DNA of 64,000 nucleotides from Candidatus Poseidoniaceae archaeon (GTDB lineage Archaea > Thermoplasmatota > Poseidoniia > Poseidoniales > Poseidoniaceae): positions 62,001 through 126,000 of the forward strand of contig CALHIR010000003.1 of the NCBI GenBank assembly GCA_938030705.1, written 5' to 3'. Shown here piece after piece: positions 34,357 through 43,551 of this stretch. Made by a program: the position numbers and the translations under genes. The number at the start of each line of letters is the position of its first letter. Positions within the stretch are counted from its first letter, which is position 1. The notes under the pieces were generated by a model. That model was not told the DNA's origin and did not search any database. It saw only the letters and a program-made list of their open reading frames with translations.

Positions 34357-35034
34357 TCAAAATCGTCCTGCGAGCCACTTTGGAGAAGGGCCCCAACCCG
34401 TGGCGTCTCCGCCGTGAATTTTAACCAACTTTCCTGCTGAAAAGAGGGACTCCAACCAGACATCAAGCGCCGTTCCTTCTCGGCCACCCAGTTTACTGCT
34501 GGCGATTTCCTCAATGTCCTCGGTTCGCAAACCCGTTATGCCATGATCTCGAACCACCAATTGAAGCAATTCCCGAAGCCACGCTTCGGCCATGGGGTCG
34601 ACGCTGGTTGCGCCTTGAACCGGGTGCGGAGGGTCCATGTCGTCCAGGATTTCCATCAATTCAATGACGTCGGGTCGTTCGGCAGGGGCCAAACCGGCTT
34701 GGTTCAATTTTTCCTGCAGGTTCAACTCGCCAATGGGGCGTCGAACGATAGGAATACGGCTGGGGTCCGGCTCGGGGCCCATATCGGCAGGAGGTTGGGA
34801 TTCAGGTTCATCCTCCATTTCAATGCTAATGCCTGCTTTCTGACGCTCAACGCTGACGGTTGACAGGTTGGTGGCCTTGACCTCTGCACCCGTTGGCATG
34901 GTCCACCCCACACCGACGAGACCCAGTTCCTCAACGTACTGCTGAACCCAACCCGCCTCGCCTTCAATGACGATATTGACATCGTGGTCATCCGACCGGA
35001 AACGGTATCGGACATTGCCGCGGAGTTGACGCAT
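34357..35034 (-). CDS. Soluble protein of unknown function downstream of acnA
   Basis: A 225-residue protein with no signal peptide or membrane helix. The first 80 residues are alpha/beta (VRYRFRSDDHDVNIVIEGEA and QQYVEELGLVGVGW). An acidic, proline-rich linker (EDEPESQPPADMGPEPDPSR) leads to a helical second half with a WLRELLQLVVRDHGITGL segment that could be a winged-helix-like fold. The ATG at 35034 is preceded by AGGTCA. A TTG one codon earlier is possible. It follows acnA by 41 bases on the same strand, so it may share the acnA transcript. I recognise no family. Confidence 0.7.
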   Translation of the reverse strand: MRQLRGNVRYRFRSDDHDVNIVIEGEAGWVQQYVEELGLVGVGWTMPTGAEVKATNLSTVSVERQKAGISIEMEDEPESQPPADMGPEPDPSRIPIVRRPIGELNLQEKLNQAGLAPAERPDVIELMEILDDMDPPHPVQGATSVDPMAEAWLRELLQLVVRDHGITGLRTEDIEEIASSKLGGREGTALDVWLESLFSAGKLVKIHGGDATGWGPSPKWLAGRF

Positions 35035-35075
35035 CAAGTTGACCTGCGGGTCGTCTGATTTTCAATCTGCTGGAT

Positions 35076-37745
35076 TCATGCGGGAGATTGTGCCATCTCT
35101 CGCAAGACCGTGTGGAGGATGCCTCCGTTTCGGTAATATTCCACCTCTACAGGGGTATCAAGGCGAACTTGGGCCTCAAACGAAGATGTCTTTCCGTCGG
35201 CGTGCTCAACCTCAACCGTGATCCATTGAAGCGGTTGAACATCATCGCTCAGTGGAATGGAGAAGCTTTCCTGTCCCGTGAGGCCGAGGGATTCGTGGGA
35301 TTCACCTTCCTTGAACGTGAGCGGGAGCACGCCCATACCGACAAGGTTTGAGCGGTGAATTCGTTCAAAGGACGTGGCAATGACGGCTTTCACACCCAGG
35401 AGGTAGGTCCCCTTCGCAGCCCAATCTCGAGAAGAGCCCGTGCCGTATTGGCTGCCAGCGAGAACGACTTTCGGAGCGTTAATTTGGGCGGCGTCGTAGA
35501 CCGACATGACTTCCCCCGTTTCGTGGTTGAGCGCATAACCGCCCTCGGTCCCAGGTGCCATTTGGTTACGAATACGAACGTTGGCAAAGGTGCCTCGCAT
35601 CATGATTTCGTGGTTGCCACGGCGGCTACCGAAGGAGTTGAAATCCGCTCGCTTTACGTTCCGCTCAACCAGCCACTGTCCGGCCGGACCATCGGCTGGG
35701 AAGGAGCCAGCAGGCGAGATATGGTCGGTGGTAATGGAATCGCCCAACTTGAGCAACACCTTTGCGCCCTCGATTGGAGAAATCGGTTCAGGCGTGGCCG
35801 AAAGGCCGGTAAAGAAAGTTGGCAATCGGATGTAGGTCGATGCCTCCGCCCAAGGATACAGCGGCGAGGGTTCGGCTGGGATGCTGTTCCACCGAGGTTC
35901 GTTCATGGCATCGGCGTAGCGCTGCCGGAACATCTCTGGCGTGATGACCTTCATCGCTTCGTTGACCTCTTCTTCGCTCGGCCAAATTTCAGACAGCATG
36001 ACCGGTTTTCCGTCCAAATCATGACCGATGGGTTCGGTGGTCAAATCCACATCGAGGTTTCCAGCGAGGGCGTAAGCCACCACCAACGGTGGACTGGCCA
36101 AATACGAGGCCTTGACCTTGCCGTGAACCCGGCCTTCGAAATTGCGGTTTCCGGAAAGAACGGACCCCACGATGAGGCCTGCATCGTCAATGGCGGCTTC
36201 AATGGGTGCGTCAAGCGGCCCGGAATTTCCGATACAGGTGGTGCACCCGTAGCCGACCGTGTGGAAGCCCATGGCGTTCAAGTCGTCTTGCAAACCGGTC
36301 GCTTCGTAGTACTCGGTGACCACGCGACTGCCCGGTGCAAGGGAGGTTCGCACCCAAGGCTTGACCGTCAGGCCTCGCTGACGCGCTTTTCGAGCCACCA
36401 AACCGGCCGCCATCATGACGCCCGGGTTGGACGTGTTGGTGCACGAGGTGATGGCCGCGATGACGACATCGCCGTGGTTCAGGTCAAATATCTCGCCGTT
36501 CATCTCGACGATGGCGCTCTTTGACAAGTCCTCCTTGGCCAATCCGTGGCCGTGGTGGCCCACTTCATGGGTCAAACTTTCGACGAAGTGCGACTTCATG
36601 CTGTCAAGGTCCACGCGATCTTGAGGTCGCTTTGGTCCAGCCAGAGCAGGGACAACTTCGTCAAGATTGAGTTCAAGAACGGCGGTGTAGGATTTTTCGG
36701 AGGCGTCATCGCCGCACCAAAGGCCTTGAGCCTTCGCGTAGGCTTCAACGCCGGCAACCGCAGCATCTTCTCGGCCAGTGAGGCGAAGATAATCCAGCGT
36801 GCGCTCATCCACGGGGAAGAAGCCGCAGGTCGCCCCGTATTCGGGAGCCATGTTGGCAATCGTCGCCCGATCAGCCAGGGAAAGCGCCTTCATACCGGGC
36901 CCAAAGAATTCCACAAACTTGCCAACAACACCGTGTTCCCGCAGCATTTCCACGATACGCAGGGTCATGTCGGTAGCGGTGACGCCGGGCTGAAGACGGC
37001 CCGTCAGGCGGACGCCAACAACGTCGGGTGCGAGCATGTAAATCGGTTGACCGAGCATGACGGCTTCCGCTTCGATACCGCCAACGCCCCATCCGAGCAC
37101 CCCGAGTCCGTTGACCATCGTGGTGTGTGAATCGGTGCCAACCAGTGTATCGGCCAACCACACGCCATCCTCTTGGCGGGCGACGCTGGCCAAGAATTCG
37201 AGGTTGACTTGGTGAACAATACCGCGAGACGGTGGGACGGCTTGGAAATTAGCCAGCGATTGCTGACCCCATTTGAGGAAGGTATAACGCTCCATGTTTC
37301 GATGGTACTCGATGTCGAGATTCATGTCGAGCGCATCGCTGCGGGCGCCGGAAATGTCGACCTGAACCGAGTGGTCGATGACGAGGTCGACGGGAACTTG
37401 CGGGTTCACCTTTTCCGGATCACCGCCCATTTCCACCATGGCGTCCCTCAAAGCGGCCAAATCAACAACGGCGGGAACACCGGTGAAGTCTTGCAGAATC
37501 ACGCGGGAGGGGCGGAACGGAATCTCGCCACGCTCGCCATCGGGAGTCCATGCAGCGATGGTGCGGATGTCCTTCTCGGTGATAAGAAAACCATCATGAC
37601 CGCGCAAGGCACCTTCGAGAAGAATACGGATGGAGTAGGGGAGGTGAGCCGTTGGTATACCGTTGGCATCCAAGGCGTCAAGCGAGAAGTAATCGCCGCC
37701 AACGGAAAGAGTCTGCCGTGCGTTAAAGGGGTCCAAGGTCGCCAT
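35076..37745 (-). CDS. acnA: Aconitate hydratase, AcnA/IRP type
   Basis: An 889-residue monomeric aconitase that interconverts citrate and isocitrate. The [4Fe-4S] cysteines are in AAITSCTNTSNPGVM and in GCTTCIGNSGPLD. Further signatures are GTDSHTTMVNGLGVLGWGVG and the C-terminal swivel-domain GSRRGNHEIMMRGTFANVRI and SSRDWAAKGTYLLGVKAVIA. The length matches the AcnA class rather than archaeal short aconitases, which suggests bacterial ancestry. The ATG at 37745 is used. It is the first gene of a short minus-strand unit with the unknown protein downstream. Confidence 0.96.
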   Translation of the reverse strand: MATLDPFNARQTLSVGGDYFSLDALDANGIPTAHLPYSIRILLEGALRGHDGFLITEKDIRTIAAWTPDGERGEIPFRPSRVILQDFTGVPAVVDLAALRDAMVEMGGDPEKVNPQVPVDLVIDHSVQVDISGARSDALDMNLDIEYHRNMERYTFLKWGQQSLANFQAVPPSRGIVHQVNLEFLASVARQEDGVWLADTLVGTDSHTTMVNGLGVLGWGVGGIEAEAVMLGQPIYMLAPDVVGVRLTGRLQPGVTATDMTLRIVEMLREHGVVGKFVEFFGPGMKALSLADRATIANMAPEYGATCGFFPVDERTLDYLRLTGREDAAVAGVEAYAKAQGLWCGDDASEKSYTAVLELNLDEVVPALAGPKRPQDRVDLDSMKSHFVESLTHEVGHHGHGLAKEDLSKSAIVEMNGEIFDLNHGDVVIAAITSCTNTSNPGVMMAAGLVARKARQRGLTVKPWVRTSLAPGSRVVTEYYEATGLQDDLNAMGFHTVGYGCTTCIGNSGPLDAPIEAAIDDAGLIVGSVLSGNRNFEGRVHGKVKASYLASPPLVVAYALAGNLDVDLTTEPIGHDLDGKPVMLSEIWPSEEEVNEAMKVITPEMFRQRYADAMNEPRWNSIPAEPSPLYPWAEASTYIRLPTFFTGLSATPEPISPIEGAKVLLKLGDSITTDHISPAGSFPADGPAGQWLVERNVKRADFNSFGSRRGNHEIMMRGTFANVRIRNQMAPGTEGGYALNHETGEVMSVYDAAQINAPKVVLAGSQYGTGSSRDWAAKGTYLLGVKAVIATSFERIHRSNLVGMGVLPLTFKEGESHESLGLTGQESFSIPLSDDVQPLQWITVEVEHADGKTSSFEAQVRLDTPVEVEYYRNGGILHTVLREMAQSPA

Positions 37746-37844
37746 GATTCTGCCGAAAGCGCAACCGTCTATGAAGAAAACCCTTCACTCATCACGCTGG
37801 TTTGTCCGACCTCCACCGAAGGGGTGGACTCGCTGAGATTGAGC

Positions 37845-38879
37845 TCACCAGAATTGGTACCATGGCGTGGTCTCTGAACCAACGAAGGTGGCCGACACCA
37901 ATTCGACATCTTGGGTCGGTCGGTCGTTGCTACCCGTGGCAACCTCGGCGATATTTGAGACATGGTCGCAACCGCTGGTGATTTCGCCGAACACGGTGTG
38001 CTGGCCGTCCAACCAATTGGGCGCACTTTCTTTTGGAATCAAGAAGAACTGGCTACCACCGGTGTTGGCCTTGCTGGTTTTGGCCATTGAAATGGTACAT
38101 TCCTCATGTTTGAGGCCGTTGTCCGCCTCATCGGGAATGGTGTAGGCTGTTGGGCCCTGCGTACATTCGGCTTCAGTCATGGCATCACCGTCGCAGTAGC
38201 CAAACCACTTGGCGGCGTGACCGCCAGTGCCGTCACGGTTGGTGAAATCGCCGCCCTGAATCATGAAAGGATCAAACTGGGCGGTCTGTTCGTTATCTCC
38301 GATGACTCGATGGAAGATGGTCCCGTCGTAGTCGCCGTTCTGAACGAGGAGTTTGAAATTCTCCACGTGGACCGGGGCTTCATCTGGATAGAGTTCAATG
38401 GTGACCGTTCCGCTGTTGGCACCGTCGTTCCACGTCAACTCAAACTCAACGATATCGGTGGTGGTCCCGGACTGGTTCGCGACGTTGATCATCGCCAACA
38501 CCAAGATGCCAGCAAGGAGAATCGCCACCATGCCGGCAGGGGTCGGTGTGCCGTCGTTGAGCAGGCGGGGGAAGGAGGTCTCGCTGATGCCCTTGTTCTG
38601 CATCTCGTTGAGCAGGTCGTTGTAGAGGCGGTCGGCTTTCTTGTCCCGTGGATTCTTTTTGGTGGATTCTCGCAAGAGCGAAGCCGCTTTCCGATACTGT
38701 GCGCGATTGTTGCCAGCCTTGGCCTCGAGCCAGGTGGCATGGCCTGCCAACCGGAGCGTGGTTGGCTCCTTTCCATCAAGATCCACGTCCCTAAGAATCT
38801 TGAGGGCTGAATCCCCTTTTCCTTTGGTGATGGCCTTCTCAGCCTTGTCCCAACCGGTCTGCATTGATTCGTCCGCCAT
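37845..38879 (-). CDS. Membrane-tethered cyclophilin-type peptidyl-prolyl isomerase
   Basis: A 344-residue protein. Residues 1-110 are cytoplasmic and helical, TPR-like (WDKAEKAITKGKGDSALKIL). One helix (GMVAILLAGILVLAMINVA) precedes an outer cyclophilin domain: VTIELYPDEAPVHVENFKLL, then the catalytic core IFHRVIGDN, FMIQGGDFTNRDGTGG, CTISMAKTSKANTGGSQFFL and HTVFGEITSG. The active-site arginine (FHRV) and the FF...Q elements are present. An insertion (HAAKWFGYCDGDAMTEAECT) carries a cysteine pair, consistent with an extracytoplasmic setting. The ATG at 38879 follows GGGAGCGGAC. Probably folds secreted proteins. Confidence 0.88.
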   Translation of the reverse strand: MADESMQTGWDKAEKAITKGKGDSALKILRDVDLDGKEPTTLRLAGHATWLEAKAGNNRAQYRKAASLLRESTKKNPRDKKADRLYNDLLNEMQNKGISETSFPRLLNDGTPTPAGMVAILLAGILVLAMINVANQSGTTTDIVEFELTWNDGANSGTVTIELYPDEAPVHVENFKLLVQNGDYDGTIFHRVIGDNEQTAQFDPFMIQGGDFTNRDGTGGHAAKWFGYCDGDAMTEAECTQGPTAYTIPDEADNGLKHEECTISMAKTSKANTGGSQFFLIPKESAPNWLDGQHTVFGEITSGCDHVSNIAEVATGSNDRPTQDVELVSATFVGSETTPWYQFW

Positions 38880-39045
38880 GTCCGCTCCCAATCCCCCCGT
38901 GGTTTTGAGTCTCACGCCTCTCGCGGGTTCTCCACCTGCCAAGGCCGTTCTCCGGGGGAATGTGATGGCAACATGTTGAAAGAGTGCATGCAAACCCCCC
39001 TCCCCAAGGACGGGTTATCCGCCACCCCTACGAGGGATGTTTAAC

Positions 39046-40836
39046 ATGGACCACATCATCAACGACTTCACCATCAACATCGCCACCGCCAACGGAACCG
39101 GGTCCCAATCTGCGAACCTGATTCTGCTCCAATCCCTCTTCGACATGGGCGTCCCAGTCAGCGGGAAGAACTTGTTTCCTTCCAACATTTCTGGACTCCC
39201 AACATGGTATATTGTGCGCCTTTCGGACAAGGGCTACCAAGCCCCCGGGGACCGAACCCACATTCAGGTGCTGGTCAACCCCGCGACCTGGGACGAAGAT
39301 TTGGCAGCGCTTGAGCCCGGCTCGGTGGTGATATGGAACAGTGACACCAAGAAAAAAACGGTTGAGCGAGACGATATCATCTCCTACCCGGTGCCCATGA
39401 GTTCACTCGCACGGAAAATCAATCCAAAAATTGCCAAACTGGTTACCAACATCATCTACGTCGGCGTCTTGGCCGAACTTCTCGACATTGACCAAACCTG
39501 CCTCGAAACCGCCGTTGCCAAGCAATTCAAGGGCAAGGCCACCGCCGTGGAACTCAACATCACCGCCCTTGGTTTGGGTCGAGACTACTGCAAGGAACAC
39601 CTGACCAAGAGCGATGCCTACACTGTCGAATCTCGCAAGGTCGAGAAGCCACAATTCTTCATCGAAGGGAACGAAGCTGCCGCCCTCGGCGCCCACTACG
39701 GTGGAGTTCAACTGCTGGCTTGGTACCCGATCACGCCGTCCTCCTCCATGGCTGAAGGCATCATCAATTACATCCCTCGCCTGCGAACCGACGATGACGG
39801 CAACGCCACGATGGCGGTCATCCAAGCCGAAGACGAACTGGCGGCTGCCGGCATGGTCCTCGGTGCTGGTTGGGCTGGCGGACGAGGCATGACCGCCACC
39901 TCCGGGCCCGGCATCTCGCTGATGCAGGAATTCATCGGACTGGCTTACTTCGCCGAAATCCCCTCGGTCTTCTGGGACGTCACCCGCGTGGGTCCCTCCA
40001 CCGGTTTGCCAACCCGAACACAACAATCCGACATCGCCATGCTCTACGAAGGGAGCCACGGCGACACCCAACACATCGTGCTCATCCCGGGTACGGTCGA
40101 AGAGTGCTTTGAGTACGGCTGGCGCGCCTTTGACTACGCCGAGCGCTTCCAAACACCGGTCTTCGGAATGAGCGACCTTGATTTGGGCATGAACCGCTGG
40201 GCCTGCGAGGGCTTCACGTATCCCGACAAGCCCATGGACCGTGGAAAGGTCGTCCGTGAGCAGGAAATCTTCGACGCCTTCGAGACCTTTGGACGCTACC
40301 TTGACGTTGACGGCGACGGCATTCCTTACCGCACCTTGCCTGGCTCGGGGATGGACCCCATCCTCTACCGAGGCACAGGCCACAACCCAATGGGCGTTTA
40401 CTCGGAAAAACCCGAAGACTACTACAACCTCATGCAGCGTTTGCGCATGAAAATAGACAACGCTCGGGACGAACTTCCTGCGCCTCTTCTTCGGGAAGAA
40501 GAAGAGTGTGAAGTCGGTATCGTCTTCCTCGGAAGCATGGAAAACTCCATCCAAGAAATCGACGACCTTCTCGAAGCGACCGGCATGATGGTCAGTCAGT
40601 GCCGTGTACGGGCTCTGCCGCTCCATTCTGAGGTGGAAGAATTTGTGCGCCGCCACAAAACGGTCATCGTTCTGGAAATCAATCGAGACGGACAACTCTA
40701 CGGCATCCTCCGACGAGAACTGCCCAACGACTTGGTCACCAAGGTTCACTCGGTCGCCTACAGCGACGGCATGCCGCCACGTGCTCGCATTTACGCCGAC
40801 CGGATTCTACAAACCCTTGAGGAGGTGAAGCAATGA
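39046..40836 (+). CDS. korA: 2-oxoacid:ferredoxin oxidoreductase, fused gamma-alpha subunit
   Basis: A 596-residue subunit combining an N-terminal gamma domain (residues 1-190, NIATANGTGSQSANLILLQS) with the alpha/pyrimidine-binding domain (GNEAAALGAHYGGVQLLAWY, PITPSSSMAEG and TSGPGISLMQE). With KorB it oxidatively decarboxylates a 2-oxoacid with CoA and reduces ferredoxin. 2-oxoglutarate is the favoured substrate because acnA and sdhCAB are nearby, which is context not proof. The ATG at 39046 has GAGGG nine bases upstream. The ATG at 39037 overlaps that site and is an alternative. The stop overlaps korB by four bases. Confidence 0.92.
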   Translation: MDHIINDFTINIATANGTGSQSANLILLQSLFDMGVPVSGKNLFPSNISGLPTWYIVRLSDKGYQAPGDRTHIQVLVNPATWDEDLAALEPGSVVIWNSDTKKKTVERDDIISYPVPMSSLARKINPKIAKLVTNIIYVGVLAELLDIDQTCLETAVAKQFKGKATAVELNITALGLGRDYCKEHLTKSDAYTVESRKVEKPQFFIEGNEAAALGAHYGGVQLLAWYPITPSSSMAEGIINYIPRLRTDDDGNATMAVIQAEDELAAAGMVLGAGWAGGRGMTATSGPGISLMQEFIGLAYFAEIPSVFWDVTRVGPSTGLPTRTQQSDIAMLYEGSHGDTQHIVLIPGTVEECFEYGWRAFDYAERFQTPVFGMSDLDLGMNRWACEGFTYPDKPMDRGKVVREQEIFDAFETFGRYLDVDGDGIPYRTLPGSGMDPILYRGTGHNPMGVYSEKPEDYYNLMQRLRMKIDNARDELPAPLLREEEECEVGIVFLGSMENSIQEIDDLLEATGMMVSQCRVRALPLHSEVEEFVRRHKTVIVLEINRDGQLYGILRRELPNDLVTKVHSVAYSDGMPPRARIYADRILQTLEEVKQ

Positions 40837-41879
40837 GCGAAAAGCCAGCACGAGCCATCAAACTCAACGTCCTGAACGAGCCAAAAGACAGCTATACCGG
40901 AGGGCCATCTTCCCTTTGCCCCGGATGTGGCCACGACCAAATCTCCAACGTCATCATCACCGCTGCCTGGGAAAACGGCATTGAACCTCACCGGATTGCG
41001 AAGATGTCGGGTATCGGTTGTTCTTCGAAGACGCCCGCTTATTACCTCGGCCAGTCCCACGGGTTCAACACCGTTCACGGACGTATGCCTTCGGTGACAA
41101 CCGGCGCCTACGCCATCAACAAGGACCTGCTCTACCTCGGTGTTTCAGGTGATGGCGACTCGGCTTCCATCGGTATCGGACAACTTATCCACGCCATTCG
41201 CCGAAACATGGACATGGTGTACATCGTTGAAAACAACGGCGTTTATGGCTTGACCAAAGGTCAATACTCGGCCACCGCTGATGTGGGCTCAAAGAAGAAG
41301 AAAGGCGCGACAAATGAAACGCAACCCATCGACCTGTGCGCTCTGGCCATCAACCTCGGTTGCACGTTCGTCGCTCGCTCGTTTTCGGGTTCAAAGAAGC
41401 AGTTGACCTCGTTGCTCAAGGCCGCCATGTCGCACAAAGGCTTCGCCCTCATCGACGTGATTTCACCCTGTGTGACCTTCAATAACAACGATGAATCGAT
41501 GCGCTCCTACGGCTACGTCAAAGAGAACGAGATCACCCTCCACATGGCGGATTACATCCCACACTTCAACCCCGTTGAAGAGATTGAAGTGCCCGACGGC
41601 CACTACCGGGACATCACCCTTCACGACGGTTCGACCATTCGATTGGAAACCATCTCATCAGAACACGACCCCGGGGACGCCATGGCGGCCCTCACGGCCC
41701 TTCACGAGGCTGAAAACGGCAAGAAGCACGTCACCGGCCTCCTTTACTTTGACCCAAGCAAACCCTCGCTGGCCGAAGACCTCGGCTTGGTGGAGGAACC
41801 TCTGCTGGATGTTGCCGATGAAGTCCTGCGCCCTGACAAGGCATCGTTGGATGCTTTGAATGCTGAATTCCTTTCGTGA
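40833..41879 (+). CDS. korB: 2-oxoacid:ferredoxin oxidoreductase beta subunit
   Basis: A 348-residue thiamine-diphosphate subunit. It has LCPGCGHDQISNVI near residue 30, GIGCSSKTPAYYLG, the ThDP/Mg segment GDGDSASIGIGQLIHAIRRN followed by NNGVYGLTKGQYSAT, and CVTFNN near residue 215. The cysteines in CPGCG and the later C bind the [4Fe-4S] cluster. It starts in an ATGA overlap with korA and follows GAGGTGAAG. There is no separate delta (2[4Fe-4S]) gene, in line with two-subunit enzymes. It is the last gene of the korAB operon and ends inside a palindrome. Confidence 0.94.
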   Translation: MSEKPARAIKLNVLNEPKDSYTGGPSSLCPGCGHDQISNVIITAAWENGIEPHRIAKMSGIGCSSKTPAYYLGQSHGFNTVHGRMPSVTTGAYAINKDLLYLGVSGDGDSASIGIGQLIHAIRRNMDMVYIVENNGVYGLTKGQYSATADVGSKKKKGATNETQPIDLCALAINLGCTFVARSFSGSKKQLTSLLKAAMSHKGFALIDVISPCVTFNNNDESMRSYGYVKENEITLHMADYIPHFNPVEEIEVPDGHYRDITLHDGSTIRLETISSEHDPGDAMAALTALHEAENGKKHVTGLLYFDPSKPSLAEDLGLVEEPLLDVADEVLRPDKASLDALNAEFLS

Positions 41880-41892
41880 TGGGAGTCCCATC
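41878..41892. promoter_or_regulatory. Palindrome GATGGGA-G-TCCCATC at the korB stop
   Basis: A perfect 7-bp inverted repeat with a 1-base centre overlaps the korB TGA. It ends nine bases before the TATA box of the next gene. As RNA it gives a 6-bp stem with a 3-base loop. As DNA it is well placed as an operator for the downstream promoter. Confidence 0.4.
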
Positions 41893-41900
41893 GCGCCTCC

Positions 41901-41907
41901 TATAAAG
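41901..41907 (+). promoter_or_regulatory. TATA box of the DUF2135-like gene
   Basis: TATAAAG lies 23-29 bases before the ATG at 41930, placing the transcription start within a few bases of the start codon. The mRNA would be leaderless. Confidence 0.6.
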
Positions 41908-41929
41908 GACTGGGACCAAATAAGAGAGC

Positions 41930-42811
41930 ATGGTTGAACCCCTGACCCTCGGCTCAAGCCTTGCGTTGACGGGTTTTGGCTTCTATCTCCTCAATCGTTT
42001 CCAAAAACAACGGCAAGCTCGCCTTCGATCCTTGGCCTTGCTCCAGAAGTACAGCACCACCTCACGCATCGGGGTTCATCGGGGTCGGATGCGATTGCTC
42101 GTCAACATGCCTCAAGTGAATCAATTGTCGCCACAAGAACAAGCGGCTTGGTATGAGCGAGACGAACGACGGAACAGAAACTTCCTGGAACTCGATCTCC
42201 TCCAACCGCTGGCCGATACCCAAGAAAACGAGCCGCCCAATGAGGAAGAACGAGAAAGGGAACTTCAGGCACGTTCAACCTGGATTGAAACCCACGACCC
42301 TCCCCTGCAAGAACATGCCACCGTGGTGGCAGAAGAGCACATTGGAAGCGGAGTTGTCGTGGCAACAGAAGCCGATGAAGAACATGAGGTGAACATCGAC
42401 GAGCGCCTTGAGCGAGAAGGTGGAGCGTCGGGCGAGGTTCAAGTCTCCCTGGCCTGGGATGATTACAACGACCTCGACCTGCACCTGTTTTGCCCGTCTG
42501 GCGAACGCATCTACTTCAACAATAAACGGAGCGATTGCGGCGGGGAACTCGACGTTGACATGAACGTCCAACCCGTCTCAAATACGCCGGTTGAAAACGT
42601 GGTCTGGAGAGGGAATGCTCCACTTGGCACCTACAAGATTGGGGTCCATTTCTACAAACACCACCGAAAGCGACGAACCAAGCGGGTTTGCCAATACCGA
42701 CTCCGAGTCATCACCCACGGGCAAACCAAGGAGTACCTTGGGAAAATCAAGTACGGCCAGGCGATGCAGATGGTTACCTCGTTCTCGTTGGCGGACAGTC
42801 ACAAAGGTTGA
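41930..42811 (+). CDS. Membrane-anchored DUF2135/YfaP-like protein
   Basis: A 293-residue protein. An N-terminal hydrophobic segment (LGSSLALTGFGFYLLN) with a basic follower is a probable anchor with the bulk in the cytosol. A charged helical middle (residues about 60-160) is rich in glutamate. The C-terminal domain is beta-rich and reads as DUF2135: VQVSLAWDDYNDLDLHLFCP, ERIYFNNKRSDCGGELDVDM, then APLGTYKIGVHFYKHH. That domain is seen in bacterial YfaP-like proteins of unknown role and often has a DxD calcium-like loop, here DYNDLDLH. A TATA box lies about 25 bases upstream. It is monocistronic and convergent with the ROK kinase. Confidence 0.75.
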   Translation: MVEPLTLGSSLALTGFGFYLLNRFQKQRQARLRSLALLQKYSTTSRIGVHRGRMRLLVNMPQVNQLSPQEQAAWYERDERRNRNFLELDLLQPLADTQENEPPNEEERERELQARSTWIETHDPPLQEHATVVAEEHIGSGVVVATEADEEHEVNIDERLEREGGASGEVQVSLAWDDYNDLDLHLFCPSGERIYFNNKRSDCGGELDVDMNVQPVSNTPVENVVWRGNAPLGTYKIGVHFYKHHRKRRTKRVCQYRLRVITHGQTKEYLGKIKYGQAMQMVTSFSLADSHKG

Positions 42812-43551
42812 GTTACGCCGGCGACCGCCAAGGCAGCCCCGAGTGGTCCAGCCGTTTCGGCCAACACAGCAACAACCAGTTCCGCCTTTGTGTCCAGCAA
42901 GGGCTGAATGCTCCCCCAGTGCTCCATGATACCACCATAGAGAACAATGCGGTCCGGTTGAACCATGCCTTCGAGATAGGTTAACCCCTCTTGGAACCTT
43001 GACGCCCAGTTTTCGAGGTCCCACCCGTGGCGGCTACGTGCAGCGCCGGAGAGGTGTTCTTCCAAACACCCTCCGAGGGTTGGGTGGGGCAAACGGCCGT
43101 ATTCCAAATTGGGAATCATCACGCCGTTTTGATGCACCGTGGTTCCAAGGCCCGTTCCCACCGTCAAGGTGAGAACACAAGCATGACCCCCATGCCCGGC
43201 ACCGCACCGGGCTTCAGCCAACGCCACGGCATCAGCGTCGTTCAACATGGCAAACTGGCCGCCATGAAATGGGTGAAGGGCATCTCTCAAATCCACGTCC
43301 AACCAAGCGGACCCCAGGTTGGGCGCCGTGATCGGTGTCGATGCTTCCACCGCTCCGGGAAATCCAAGCCCGATGGGCCCTGCCCAGTCTACGTGCTCAA
43401 TCGCCTGAAACAGAGCAGGAAGCACATCACTCGGGGCGGTGGAGGCGCCATGATGGTGATGGCTGAGGGGAAGGAGCAACTCGCCGGTGGTGGTGTCAAA
43501 AACACCGATGCGAAACCCACTGCCGCCCAAATCGATGCCCATCGCTTTCAA
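42799..43551 (-). CDS. ROK-family sugar kinase, polyphosphate-glucokinase-like
   Basis: A 250-residue kinase of the actin/hexokinase fold. The N-terminal phosphate loop is MGIDLGGSGFRIGVFD, the catalytic aspartate is in AMLNDADAVALAEA, and the second phosphate loop is LTLTVGTGLGTTVHQNG. The ROK zinc cysteines are absent, and WDLENWASRFQEGLTYLE followed by DRIVLYGGIMEHW recalls polyphosphate glucokinases. The TTG at 43551 is preferred because GGTGAT lies seven bases upstream and it overlaps the phosphatase stop (TTGA). The ATG at 43542 has no ribosome site. The sugar and phosphate donor are inferred from resemblance only. Confidence 0.85.
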   Translation of the reverse strand: MKAMGIDLGGSGFRIGVFDTTTGELLLPLSHHHHGASTAPSDVLPALFQAIEHVDWAGPIGLGFPGAVEASTPITAPNLGSAWLDVDLRDALHPFHGGQFAMLNDADAVALAEARCGAGHGGHACVLTLTVGTGLGTTVHQNGVMIPNLEYGRLPHPTLGGCLEEHLSGAARSRHGWDLENWASRFQEGLTYLEGMVQPDRIVLYGGIMEHWGSIQPLLDTKAELVVAVLAETAGPLGAALAVAGVTQPL

